Translations under genes and position numbers: made by a program | The notes under the pieces: generated by a model | Told to the model about the DNA's origin: nothing | Databases searched by the model: none | The model's input: the letters and a program-made list of their open reading frames with translations, nothing else | Shown: positions 22,041 to 33,700 of the stretch, piece after piece | How positions within the stretch are numbered: the stretch's first letter is position 1 | Layout of the letters: each line of letters begins with the position of its first letter | Source of the DNA: Saturnia japonica | Lineage: Eukaryota > Arthropoda > Insecta > Lepidoptera > Saturniidae | Length of the DNA: 64,000 bases | NCBI GenBank assembly: GCA_033032175.1 | Contig: CM065304.1 | Coordinates: 3,472,001-3,536,000 of the forward strand | Direction: 5' to 3'

Positions 22041-24756
22041 TTGTACAAAAAGAACTTGTAAAATTTTATTGGAACTACTTGTTATAAAAATATAAAAAAA
22101 ATAATATTAAAACTGGTTGTTTTTATTTCATTATTTTTTTTAGTTCAATCCCTTTCATGTTACAACAGACTACATAATAAATAACAGAGGTTTTTTTTTA
22201 AATAATTCAGACATTAGGTGCTACGACTGCCGAGTTCTAAAAACTTGAGTGACACTGAGTGATGTAATTATTAATTATATACATTTGTTTATATATTTAC
22301 GATGTTTGCCTTAATAAATAAAATTTCGAAAGATAGATTTTATTCCATTGAAGTTATGTCGAGTTTATCTCTCTTAAGACATACAGAGAATAGCTTGATT
22401 AATGAAAAAGGTTTTATATGTAGCTTCAAACATCAATTCATAATAAATTATTATCATTACAAAACTTAAGATTATAAGCACCAAATTACTATCTATAACA
22501 TTTTGGGGTAGTAGTTCGTATTTGGTTATATAGTTTGTATATAATCTCGATACTTAGTAACACCTCCACGGATCCGAAGGGGTTTTTAAAACATATTGTT
22601 TATAGGTGCTTGCCGACAGATTTTCAACTTGAGAATGGTAGCTAGCAAAGAAGGCATAAGCAAATACACTACCACTATGCTATGGATGTACCACTCGAAA
22701 CTTTTTCTGAAATTATCAGACATGTGGAATTCAATTAAAATTAAATATAAACAAAACATTCTTTAATCGATTTAAGACCTAAGAAGGCACTTTTATAGAC
22801 GTTATAATACTATCACCGGTTGAGAAAACATCCCAATCTTCGAGATTAATTGGTAAGAAACTTGATCGGGTTTATCTTCTTTTACTGTGTAAATACTTTT
22901 TACAGTCGATGTTTATTTTACTTTAATAGATGTACAGAGCGAGAATTATTTTTAGACATCACTATGATTCACCTAACACAGTAAAATCTGCTTGACATGA
23001 TGTTTGAAATTATCGTTTGGAAAATCGGTAACTTACAGATGAACCTTATAATAAATACCATTGAAGAATATTTGGTGACAATCTTTTATATAACAATACG
23101 GAAAGTAAGGAGTGAAATGTCAAATCTTAAGTAAGACTGAGCACTTAACTTAGGTACTGAAATCAAAATTAAATCGAAAAGGATAAATCTATTTAAATAA
23201 AATGATGGAGCTTTGCCGTTGTGCGCGCTTCACGCAAAAACTACGGGATAGATTTGGATCTGTTGTTTTTTGTTTAACTCCTCCGATACTTGGTACTTAT
23301 CTAAAAAAAAATATCACGAGAATATATTAAATATTTGTATTGAATAACGAGAATAAAACCGGGGCGGTTGCTAGTAATTGATAAAGGAAATATTTATGTT
23401 TAATTATTTAGTTTATTTTATTTTAGCATCTTGCATACACTATAGAACTAATAGTATTGGATTCTCCGTTTTTAGAATTCTGGAGGTTGTTCCCGGGGTA
23501 TCATAATATTACAGAGGTTCTGTGGTGAGATCTGAAAGAGAAGAGAGTTCCTGGGAAGTAGCTGCGACTTACCGTTTCATATACAGACCTACACTAAATA
23601 TTAACGACCAAACTGACTGAAGCGTACTGCAACACCACTTTTAATTAAAACAAGAGGCACTTCAGAAAGGGAGTGAATATGTTTTTAAAGGGTCGGCAAC
23701 GCGCGTGTGATGCTTCTGCTGTTGCAAGGGTTCGTAGGTTGCAGTAACCGCCTATCATGATGCGGACCGCATGTTTTTTAGTCACCATCGTGGTATAAAA
23801 ATTATCCCTTTTTATCAGCGAAATCAAAACTAAATTTGTTTTACAATACAAAAAAAAAAAAAATGATTGCTTAATTTGTGACTTTGGTGTTTGTTACGCG
23901 CCGTTGAAATACTTATTATACAAAACAACGATACAAACACAGTTCGGTCGTGTAAGTATTTGATTTCATAATTTAAAAAAACTATTGCACTGTTTTTATT
24001 TTATTTTGAAACTCCATTGACCATGTTTTCAAAATGTTTTTATAAATTGTTTAAAAAAACCTTTGTTGTCATAGAGTGCCGAACTACCTTCGCTGCATTG
24101 TAGAGGTATGACTTTCTCGGGAACTTGTCAGCGAGACATGTCGTACGATGGTTCCTGCGGCGCGGTGGTCTATGAAACATCAGATACGACTGGGTATTGA
24201 GGAGTGTGGCCATCAGTAGCGTCAGTGTCTTCTGTTATACGGTATGTTTAGACACCCTCGCCTTCCAACTGACTCGAGAAATGGCTGATTCATTGTAATT
24301 ATGCGATTGGCTCCGATCTTTCGCTTCAATTCGTGGAATAATCCGCGCTCGAATAGAGCTCCGTCGTCTCATAATGCGAGCATTCCACGCTCGCGAAAGA
24401 GGCGGCTCTAAGAGAGAGGGGGTTGTCCATCTCGATAACATCGTTCAGTTGATTAACCAGGCGACGTAGGGTACGTGATAACCTACGATCGCCGTCAATT
24501 AACCTGCGCGTGAATATCAGATAAGTCTAGCCTACAAATATATGCAGGTCTGGTACGCCTTTCTGGTGATTAGTCTGGCTCTGTTAGTGGTTAGTGGTTA
24601 TAGTCTTTTCAATCTAATTCCCTCCCCTCCTTTCCACAACAGAACCAGACGCGACGCGCTTCAGAATCATAGTTTTACGATAATCTCCTTTTCGGTATAT
24701 TTAAACCGGCCGGTATAACAGCGGTGACTGCCGATGGATTTAGATCTCTCGGTGGT
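21883..24756. repeat. Tandem duplication, copy 2 (2874 bp)
   Basis: Near-identical to 18974-21882 and directly abutting it. Differences seen: a 34-bp deletion near 22978, a 3-bp deletion in ggtctatgaaac near 24168, an A-run length change near 23850 and scattered substitutions. After ggtggtca (24751-24758) the sequence diverges. The breakpoints share only about two bases (CA). Confidence 0.95.
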
Positions 24757-24758
24757 CA

Positions 24759-25019
24759 CCGTTGTGTTTGGATTGTGCTGTGCTTACCATCAGGGACAGT
24801 AAGTACCGTCAATGTGCAGCGGTACTGTAAAAAAAATATTCAGATCGCAAAGTGGCCTTGCGGTAGGGCCCGACCTTGACGAAATTTGATGACAAATGCG
24901 AAAGTGTTCCGTTAAACACAACTGAAGGTCAAGAGTACTATGGTGTTTTACCAAGTAGGAGACTCCCATAAAAAAGTTTCCACGTAAACAAGCCAAGTCA
25001 GTACTCATTAAAAACGATC
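24759..25019. other. Spacer after the duplication
   Basis: Contains a minus-strand frame of 72 codons (24790-25008) with no motif. Base composition is higher in GC than the flanks, similar to the 3' third of the duplicated unit, so it may be the original continuation of that sequence. Confidence 0.3.
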
Positions 25020-25690
25020 TTCGTTAAAGAGGCCGCCACCCGCAACACCCGTAGGTAGAGCAGCAGTAAGCGAGATTATACAAACAGAGGACTCTCCGCA
25101 GAGGACGGGCGGTCAACTTCGCTCCCGCACACCCGTCACGTCCACCCTCTCTAGCGGCAACTCAAGCCTATGTTCGTTCCTCGGTGTGAAGCCCTTGAGT
25201 CTGGCAGCCGACCGCGCGATTAAAGTGACACTGCACGTGCATCATTTAGAGCTACCCACATACAACATCATTACACACATATGTACATACATGCATGCAC
25301 ACCACATAGGTACATAGGTTCTGTAAGAGACCTTTTTTTCTTTTTTTACGCTAGCTAGTGTAGAAATACTTTCAGATCACTAAATACATATATATATATA
25401 CTTGTTCTCTTCCTTCTTCCAGGAGGCAGGGATCATGTATATATGTATTTGTTTGTTTAGCTCGAATTTTACGGATAGGAAATCAGTCAGATCGCGACTT
25501 AGTTGCAATCGCGGTAACAGCCCAAGCCGAGGTCCGGCCACCTTGGTACCCTTGCGCGCATGTTGCCCACGCTTTCTCGGCTGAGTGCCTTAAGCGCTCG
25601 CCCCCAAGCCCGGTAAAGCTGTAAAATCCATCAGCGGCTCTGTTTTTGGATAGGGCCCCTCAGGCTAACAGTAAGGTCAGTTCGAAAAAA
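25020..25690 (+). mobile_element. Jockey-like LINE, 3' end copy
   Basis: Plus-strand copy of the last ~650 bases of the family: the ORF2 C-terminal region with ctccgcagaggacgggcggt, the 3' UTR, then aacagtaaggtcagttcg and an A9 tail at about 25684. 5' truncated. A second, shorter 3' end (gtgaagctgtaaaagccatc ... A8) follows at about 25722-25797. Confidence 0.85.
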
Positions 25691-26000
25691 AAAATCGAGT
25701 TTAAAACGTACGAAAACCAAGTCACGGTGAAGCTGTAAAAGCCATCTGAGGCTTCAGGGCCCTTATGGCTAACAGTACAGTCAGTCAGAAAAAAAAGGTG
25801 CGAACCGAAATAATTGTTCAATTATTTCAAATGTAAAAATAATATTATTATTATCTGCAAGTGGTAAGCAAAATTTAAATAGTTTTAATAAGATACTTTT
25901 GATTTGAATGTTACCTAAAATTATTGACTCAGTTAAAGTTTCAGTATCACTCCGGCCAAGTTCTAGCTCCGTACCTGACTACGCGTATGTTCAATCTTCT

Positions 26001-26547
26001 CTACAATTAATAAAATTGTAGTGTCGGTTTGTAATATCAAAATAACAGATTTATACTAATTGCATAATGAAAGTACTCGTATATATATACCGAACCTAAA
26101 ACAATAAACCCATTTTTCAATTTTTTGTCTGTCTCTCTGTTTGTTTCGGGTAATCTCCGAAATGGTTGGACCGATTTTGACGGTACTTTCCTGATGCTTT
26201 AAGGAGTAACTAAGGCTACTTTTATTTTAGAAAAATAATTAAGGTTCTGCGCAAATTCAAATCAATTTGGAAAAACAACGATTTTGAAGCGCTGGAGAAT
26301 GGCTTACGCTGAGTAAACCGTAAGAGATACGTCAATTTAATGTAGTTCTTAATCGTAGATCTTAAAAAGACCTATAAAAAAGTCAGCGCGAGCATATGTC
26401 TATCTACCTATCTATCTATCTATCTATTCTATTCTATCTATCTGTCTACCCACAATGAGTGTTTTTGTTTTTAAAATAACCTGGAGCTGGGATAGCATGA
26501 TTCGCGCGTTTGTTCTATCGATGGCATTCTGTAGTCCACGCGGGCAT
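26001..26547 (-). mobile_element. Repeat family A, inverted copy
   Basis: Reverse-oriented copy of the ~520-bp family, starting with the hairpin end ctacaattaataaaattgta and ending near tgtagtccacgcggg. It carries a (TCTA)n tract at 26399-26446. Confidence 0.75.
26399..26446. repeat. (TCTA)n microsatellite
   Basis: Imperfect tandem tcta/tctatc repeats of about 48 bases inside the repeat A copy. Confidence 0.85.
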
Positions 26548-26778
26548 GAATATAAAAAATATATTATAAAACTATACAATATAAAATATATAATAATATG
26601 TCGCATAAAAATATCGAAGAACCAAGAAGCGTGAAGACGGTCGAAAGATAGATCGTGATGACGTCACAATATACCCTTGCTAGGGTTGCCACCTTTTTAT
26701 TACCCGACTGCAAAAAAGGAGAGTTATATTTTTCTAGCGTATTTATGTATATTATATGTATGTATACATATTACTTTG

Positions 26779-27722
26779 TTCCGTTACGGTGAGTTCGTCG
26801 GATACTCACCGTAAATTCACTGCCCTCCTCCGGGAGAGAGGGCTTCAATTTTTCACTTACTCCCTTGCGGAGGAGCGCGTCCTCCGCGTGGTGATCCGCC
26901 GTATTCCGGTGGAAGTCAGCCCCGCGGAGGTGTGCTCCTCGCTCGCGGAGCAAGATTATCCTATCCGAGAGGTACATAGAATGTACAACAAGGAGAAGCG
27001 GCCTCTACAAATGGTAGTGGCCATCCTAGACCTTTCCCCCGAGGGAAAGGCAATCTTTCAATTGGAAAATGTATGCGGGCTCTCCGGCGTCACCGTCGAG
27101 CCCCCATACAAAACCCACATGCCTTCGCAGTGTCACAACTGCCAGCTCTACGGGCACGCCGCCCGTAACTGCCATCTTCGTCCGCGGTGCGTCAAGTGCC
27201 GAGAGGACCACCCGACTAGGGAGTGCACGCGCGAGCGTGACTCCACCACCCCCCCGAGCTGCGTACTGTGCGAAGGGGAGGGGCACCCTGCGAATTATCG
27301 CGGTTGCCCCAAAGCTCCGCGCACTACGCGGCCTCGGTACCAGAGGCAGGCGGCCCCCCGGGCGGCGCCTCCCGCCTCTGCCCTCCGAACGCGAAGCGCC
27401 TCGTCAGATCCCGGCCGCCGCCGGCCCTCCCGCGCCTCGCGGTCAATCACAACCCGTGCGTTCGGCTCCAAACGCATGGGGGCCCCGTCGCCCTAATCCA
27501 CAGCCTCGTATGGCGATGAATAATTCCGCGCCCCGCGCTCCCTCCAACGTTGCGAGCAACGACATCATGATCTTGCTCCTTCGTGAACACGGCATTCAGG
27601 AGGTCATGGACTACAATGACCACCTAGAGCATTACGGTCTCGTCAAGACCATATGCGCCTTCCCCCGCCTCGTCGAGACGTTACATCGTCTCGACTCTGA
27701 AACACGCGACCACCCGGCATAA
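26779..27722 (+). pseudogene. Jockey-like ORF1 (Gag-like zinc-knuckle protein), partial
   Basis: The frame from 26779 to 27496 encodes the C-terminal half of a jockey-type ORF1 protein, which binds the element RNA. A nucleic-acid-binding core (RRIPVEVSPAEVCSSL and following) leads into three CCHC-type knuckles: CHNCQLYGHAARNC, CVKCREDHPTREC and CVLCEGEGHPANYRGC. The family C-terminus appears to continue in the overlapping frame that ends at 27722 (LLLREHGIQEVMDY), so a frameshift lies between about 27330 and 27480. The N-terminal half is missing by 5' truncation. GC content is much higher than the surroundings, as usual for this family. Confidence 0.85.
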
Positions 27723-28411
27723 ACACCGGCCGCGCAAAATTTTATTCTCGTATGTACAATAAAATATACCGATTCGTCTCTCCAAATAGAGCGTGACAGC
27801 GCCCACGCCCGCGTAACCATCGTTCTCTCCGCAGAGGACGGGCGGTCAAATTCGCTCCCGCACACACTCCATACGTTCACCCTCTTTAGCGGGTGACCCA
27901 AGCCTAGGTCCGTTCCTCGGTATGAAACCCTTGGGTCAGGCATCCGCCCGCGCGATACAAGTGACACTATACGTGCAGCACTTAGTTACCCACATACAAC
28001 ATTACACACGTATGAACAAACACACGTGCACACCACACAGGTACATAGGTTCTGTGAGGGACCTTTTTTTTTCTTTTTTTACGCTAGTTAGTTAGCGCTA
28101 GTTAGTGTAGGAAACATTTCTGATTACTGAATACACATACGCATGGTTCCTTCCTTCCTCCCAGGAGGAAGGGAACGTGCCTATGTGTATAATTGAGTTA
28201 GCTCGAATCGTAGGTGTAGGGATTCAGTTAGTTCGCGACCTATTTGCGTACGCGACGACCGCCCGAGCCGAGGTCCGGGCACTCTGGCGCCCTCGTGCGA
28301 GTCGTCCTTATAACTTTCGTGGCTGAGTGCTCTCCGCGCTCGCTCCCAAGTCCGGTGAAGCTGTAAAAGCCGCAGCGGCTTTAGGGCCCCTAAGGCTAAC
28401 AGTGTAGTCAG

Positions 28412-28448
<37 letters not shown>

Positions 28449-28450
28449 AA
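26779..28450 (+). mobile_element. Internally deleted jockey-like LINE
   Basis: Flanked by the duplicated target atattactttg (26768-26778 and 28451-28461) and ending in about 30 A residues (28417-28446). It starts within ORF1, runs to near the ORF1 end, then jumps at about 27712 to the last ~60 codons of ORF2 and the 3' UTR. Nearly all of the endonuclease and reverse transcriptase is deleted. It could not have copied itself and must have used enzymes from a full-length relative. Confidence 0.88.
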
Positions 28451-29013
28451 ATATTACTTTGGCACGCTCGGTAGCTTAAACGGGTTGATGGATTTTAGCA
28501 TACGAGGTGTCGTAAGATTCGTCTTAATTGTGATAGTGACATAGGCTATATAATAATGAAGACGTCTGGGAATCAAATAAAAAGCAAAAATAGATTATTA
28601 TTTTTAGGCAAGTGTTTTTGTTACAGTCTGGTATTTTGTTCTCATCTTATATAATATTTTAGCTTGTTTCAAATGTAGTATTTTCGAGGCTTATTACCTG
28701 AAAAATTAATATGAGAGATGGCAAAAAAATACAGTAGGTTTCAAATAAATATATTATTTTAAAGAATATTTTTTAGTGCTTGATATACAACAGATAATGA
28801 TTATAATGACAAATAATTAAATGAACAATGACAAGTCTCGTTCAGGAGGAGTTATAAGTGAAGCCTTTGTTCCATTGTTCTCTTAAACATTTTTGAATAA
28901 ACAATTTTGCCGAATTTTTTTATCCAATACAAACATAGTACTTTCGGCTACTATTTTTTTAAATTATAGTAGTTAAACGCTAATATAGTAGGGTTGGCAA
29001 CCCTAACCCTTGC

Positions 29014-29762
29014 TCATGCAAAAGATATGAATGCGAATCTCAAAAGGTGTAAAGTTTTTCCAAATAACGCTTGGTCGGGACAAATTTTAAAAATTTGGTA
29101 AGTTCTTGCGTGCTTTATCGTTGTGCACTGCTTTACGTTTACTTTCATAATTGATAATTAATGTTATCTCGGTCAGTACATATCTTAAATAGTGTTGCAA
29201 GATATTTTTTTCAAATATGGAGACTTTCTTAAATATAATCGTATACAAGATAAGAAAAAAAAGTGTTTATAAAATAGATTTAAGATTATAAAGTTTTTAT
29301 TTATTGAATATTTAAAGGAATGAATGAATACTATCTTCATTAAACTTTTATGGTAGGAGATGACTTGTAGAAAATGTCACGTAAGGAAAAACCGTTACGC
29401 GTCTGTAGTGGGATTCGCGGTCACTCGGCATCCGTCTGCAAATATCTAATACACCTTTAGATAGATTTTAGTTATTTTTTGAGTATTAATGTCGGCAGAA
29501 AAATCACAATCATTTAATATATAAAACATACTTGGTTTATAGAATAAGTACACTGTCACTTGTCCTGAAAGTTGTATTTATGAATAAGCCTAATGTTTAA
29601 TATGAGATCTTTGATTAGTATACAGCCGATTAATGACTTTATACAGCAGTTTAGAAATAAAAAAAATCTGAACAAATTGCAACACGACTATTCTTATGTA
29701 GGTAAAGTATATATCAAATCGAAGAAAAGTTTGCGATCAGAACCTCTGAATATACAACAATA
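29014..29762. other. AT-rich spacer
   Basis: Nothing supportable seen on either strand. Confidence 0.4.
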
Positions 29763-30010
29763 AACCGATCGACGTGAGTTCGAATCCCTGCAATGAACCT
29801 GAGCTTTGACAAAACCATAGTGTGGTGATAGGATTTTATTTAATACCCGCCTGGCTGGCTACCAATCTCAAGTTGAAAATCTGTCGCAAAACACTTATAG
29901 ATGTGTTCCGGCAGCTGCAGTTGAAAACCAGACTTCCCACTAGGCTTAGTGTGTTAGCATCTTGGGTTATATGGTCACTTATCACCAGTTTAAATTGTGG
30001 CCAAAAGCTA
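29763..30010 (+). mobile_element. tRNA-related SINE, 5' truncated
   Basis: Starts close to the B box gagttcgaatccc and continues through the family body (aaatctgtcgcaaaacactt, ggcagctgcagttgaaaacc). Other copies: 46570-47545 (interrupted), 60580-60835 (-) and 58060-58178 (-). The A box is missing here. Confidence 0.7.
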
Positions 30011-30223
30011 AACCTATAACGAATAAAAAACAGTAAGTAATTAATTTCGCAAATGGAATCTCTGGTAGGTACGTCTGGTTTAAATATATAGTTGACTATG
30101 TCAGCAGCATTACCTATAGCATTTTCTATAAAACTAACATATTTTAGCAAGTTTTCCTGTACTTTGGCAGAATCGTGGACTGAAATCTGGTCACACTATC
30201 TATACAACTAAACATGTAAGTAT

Positions 30224-30519
30224 TAGGGATGTTCTATATGAGCGGTTTAATAGAAATATCTTTGTTGAGATTGAAAACAACGATGATTTAAAATCGAAGT
30301 TAGATTCTATAAAACTTCGAACATTAATGTTTCAAAATTTGTTTGTTGTTGTAAAATAGGAGTTCGAGGATCCGACGTTATACCCAAAAAAAGCTCGCTC
30401 ACTTGGCTAGTACCAAAACATCGATGTTTTTGTTTCGATATTTATCGGACCTCGATGATTACTTAACGACGTTGATATCGATGTCAATATCAATGTTTCT
30501 CTAACATCGTCCATCCCTA
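30224..30519. mobile_element. hAT-type MITE, 296 bp, next to the PLXDC start
   Basis: Ends tagggatg (30224) and catcccta (ending 30519); flanking duplication gtaagtat (30216-30223) and gtaaggat (30520-30527), 7 of 8. The interior is rich in atcgat motifs, like the 12612-12904 element. It lies about 110 bp upstream of the PLXDC initiation codon. Confidence 0.88.
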
Positions 30520-30560
30520 GTAAGGATTCCTTTAAATCCCTTGTTCACCCGTTATTGCCC

Positions 30561-30628
30561 GTCATTCGGTTATATACCGTATTTACGCTCGCACGGGGCT
30601 AGAATAAATTTTAATTTTGCAAAAAAAA
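30561..30628 (+). promoter_or_regulatory. Putative PLXDC core promoter and 5' leader
   Basis: A TATA-like ttatatacc sits at 30570-30578, 50 to 60 bases before the ATG at 30629, and the sequence between is richer in G and C than its surroundings. The ATG is preceded by an A-run (Drosophila-type A-rich context). The transcription start is inferred. Confidence 0.35.
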
Positions 30629-30710
30629 ATGGAATATTTAATCGTGAATGTGAGATATATATTTAATTTTAGTATATTGTTTCTGTTTGTCTGCCAGTAT
30701 ACTACACAGG
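30629..30710 (+). CDS. Plxdc: PLXDC exon 1 (signal peptide)
   Basis: Residues 1-27 plus one base (phase 1). It encodes a hydrophobic leader and ends CAGG before a perfect GTAAGT donor. The split codon G|TT is completed at 38132. Confidence 0.8.
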
Positions 30711-33700
30711 GTAAGTTTTAATTATATTATGTGCGCCAATATAATGTTATTTTTGCATTACGTCCGATATATGGACCTATGATCGCATACATTAAGAGTC
30801 ATGTGTGTGCCTTTGTTAACTTTTTTCTTACTCTAACCCAATGACATTCTATATCGCAGAACAATATACTCTATAAATAGACGCGATATACGCCAAAGTC
30901 ATTGCACTAAAAAACAGCGCAATTAAGTATCCATACAAACTATAAACAATGCTTCCAGTAATATAGTAGGTACGCAAAAACGAGAAATGATATGAAAGAC
31001 ATTACCTTTATGTTATTTTTGTTGTTAAAACGAAATACATATATATTTCGAGTTGTAATGACGTGAAACCTCGATACTGGATAATACCTGACTAATGTCG
31101 GCCAATTACCTGACTTTAATACTGTCAAAATAGAACGCAGCTAACGCATCTACATTTATAAAAACATTTTTTTTTTTTTTTTTTTTAGAACTGACTACAC
31201 TGTTAGCCTTAGGGGCCCTAAAGCCGCTGTGGCTTTTACAGCTTCACCGGACTTGGGGGCGAGCGCAGAGGGCACTCAGCCGCGAAAGTTTTGTGGACGA
31301 CTCGCACGAGGGTGCCAAAGTGGCCGGACCTCGGCTCGGGCGGTCGCCGCGTTCGCAAATAAGTCGCGATCTAATCGAATCCCTACACCTACGATTCGAG
31401 CTAACTAATTTATACACATAGGCACGTTCCCTTCCTCCTGGGAGGAAGGAAGGAACCGTGCGTATGTGTATTCAGTAATCGGAATGTTTCTACACTAACT
31501 AGCGCTAACTAACTAGCGTAAAAAAAAAAAAAAAAGGTCCCTCACAGAACCTATGTACCTGTGTGGTGTGCACGTGTGTATGTTCATACGTGTGTAGTGT
31601 TGTATGTAGGTAGCTAAGTGATGCACGTACAGTGTCACTTGTATCGCGCGGGCGGTTGCCTGACCCAAGGGTTTCACTCCGAGGAACGGACCTAGGCTTG
31701 GGTTACCGCTAGAGAGGGTGGACGTGACGGGTGTGCGGGAGCGAAGTTGACCGCCCGCCCTCTGCGGAGAGAGCGGTGGTTACGCGGGCGTGGGCGCTGG
31801 CACGCTCTGTTTGGAGAGACGGATGTGTAATATTTATTCGCATTTTCGATGTGATCGTCGGGATCAATAAAAATATTGCGCGGCCGGCGTTTGCACCGGA
31901 TGTCCGTGGGTACCGGAACATAAGTGGCGGCTGTTTTTATCAACGGATTCGCGTGGTTCGACGCGGTGTCGAAATACGAACGGGAGAGCTGTTTAACGTA
32001 GGCATGTATCGAAGGAAGCTCCATATCTCTATGGAGATCTACGCTTCGAACATACCACGGGGCCCCGGTGAGACGATAGAGGAACCTATTCTGTATCGAT
32101 TGTAACCGTTTGAAACTCGACTCGGACATAGGTGCGAACACAGCGCAACTGTATGTCAAAATTGGTCGAATACACGTCTTGTAGAGCGTGAGCTTATGTC
32201 GCGTGGACATTTTGCTCACCGAACACAACAGAGGATGCAACCGGCCCAGGACCCACGCGGCCCTGTTCCTAACCTTACGGATGTGGGGTCTAAAAGAGAG
32301 CCTACTATCTAGGGTTACCCCTAGATAAGGGTTACCCCTAGATATTTGGTCTCTCTTACATACGGAATCGGATTATCGTAGAGCTTAACAGGTTTAAGCT
32401 TCCACGGTATCTGTGACGAATCCGCATCGAAGAGCATCGCGGCGCTCTTCGAGGGATTGACGGCTATTCGCCACTCGTTAAACCACTTCCCGAGAGTGGT
32501 CACGGCGCGTTGGACTTTGTGTCTGAGGTCGGATCTGTTCCTATCTGAGGCATATAAGACTGTATCGTCAGCGTATAGCCCTACCTCGACCTCCTGGAGT
32601 CGAGGTAGGTCACTGACGTACAGGTTAAATAGGCTAGGAGCCAGGATCGAACCTTGGGGAACGCCTGAGCGTATTGGACGGGGCGTGGACAATTCACCTT
32701 CCACTCTATAGCGGAAGGTGCGATCTGTTAGATAATCGCGAATTATTTTGATTAACCTATCGGGGACTTCAAAGCGGTACAACTTGTAAATCAATCCCTC
32801 GTGCCAGACCTTATCAAAGGCCTTGGCCACGTCGAAAAAGACCGCAAGTGTACGGCGGGGTTTATAAAGTTCAGCAAAATTAAATGCAACGTGCTCCGTG
32901 AGGCGGTGCACTTGATGAGTGCAAGAATATCTAGCACGGAAACCGAATTGCTCAGGCGGATAGAGGTCTTTCTCCTCTATTACTGGCTTGAGACGGTTCA
33001 GAAGGATCCGCTCGTAAATTTTCCCTAACGTATTTAGGAGACTGATCGGGCGATAGCTGTCGGGAAGCGACGCGCTCTTGCCGGGCTTACGGATACCTAT
33101 GACTATTGCCTTTTTCCAGGCGGCTGGAAAATGGCAGTGGACTATGGCTACATTGAAGATGCTTATAAAAACATCTTAGACTCTACCTAATATAGTCATT
33201 GCATACTGTTTGTAATTACTATAAAGTTATTGTGTTAACATTAAACTGGCTGCCCAAGCGAGGGCCTGAAGTTACAGTGTGTGAAACTCAGTGAACCAAA
33301 TACAATAAAATGCCAGGCCCACGACGCCCCAGTCAAATTACGAAATGGACTCAACTGAGTTAAACCGCCGACAACATGGCATCCATAATAGAAAAAGTGC
33401 AGCTCGATTTAGTATACGGACTTTTACATAATAGAGTCCGTAAGCGCCTACGGCTAGACATAGTTAAGTCGTTTGACGTCTTATTACGAAAGTCGCGAAG
33501 CATAGAAGATACGATGAACTAGATAAATAAGGACTACTTCTTCAACTACCGCTATATAGGGAGATCCTATCAGCCCACTATGAAACTGGTTACTCTACCA
33601 ACGCAACGCATCGCGCCGAAGTGTCGAGCGCCGGCGGTCTGCATAGCAACGGCGCTGGCTCCGTAACACGTCCTTCATACAAGCTAACTGCGACACACCC

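Larger units (their letters stand above)
26681..29005. mobile_element. hAT-type element split by a LINE insertion
   Basis: Inverted ends tagggttgccacc (26681) and ggttggcaaccctA (ending 29005), flanked by a perfect 8-bp duplication acccttgc at 26673-26680 and 29006-29013. Removing the LINE (26779-28450) and its 11-bp target duplication leaves about 640 bp, the same size as the element with the same ends at 56760-57396. There is no transposase, so it is non-autonomous. Confidence 0.9.

Noticed and set aside
26771..27477. Several frames overlapping the ORF1 region (26771-26977, 27026-27286, 27268-27519, 27295-27477)
   Set aside because: Shadows caused by the high GC content of the zinc-knuckle ORF.
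31709..32711. Frames on the + strand and in other minus frames over the LINE
   Set aside because: Shadows of the ORF2 reverse transcriptase frame, which has all the expected motifs.
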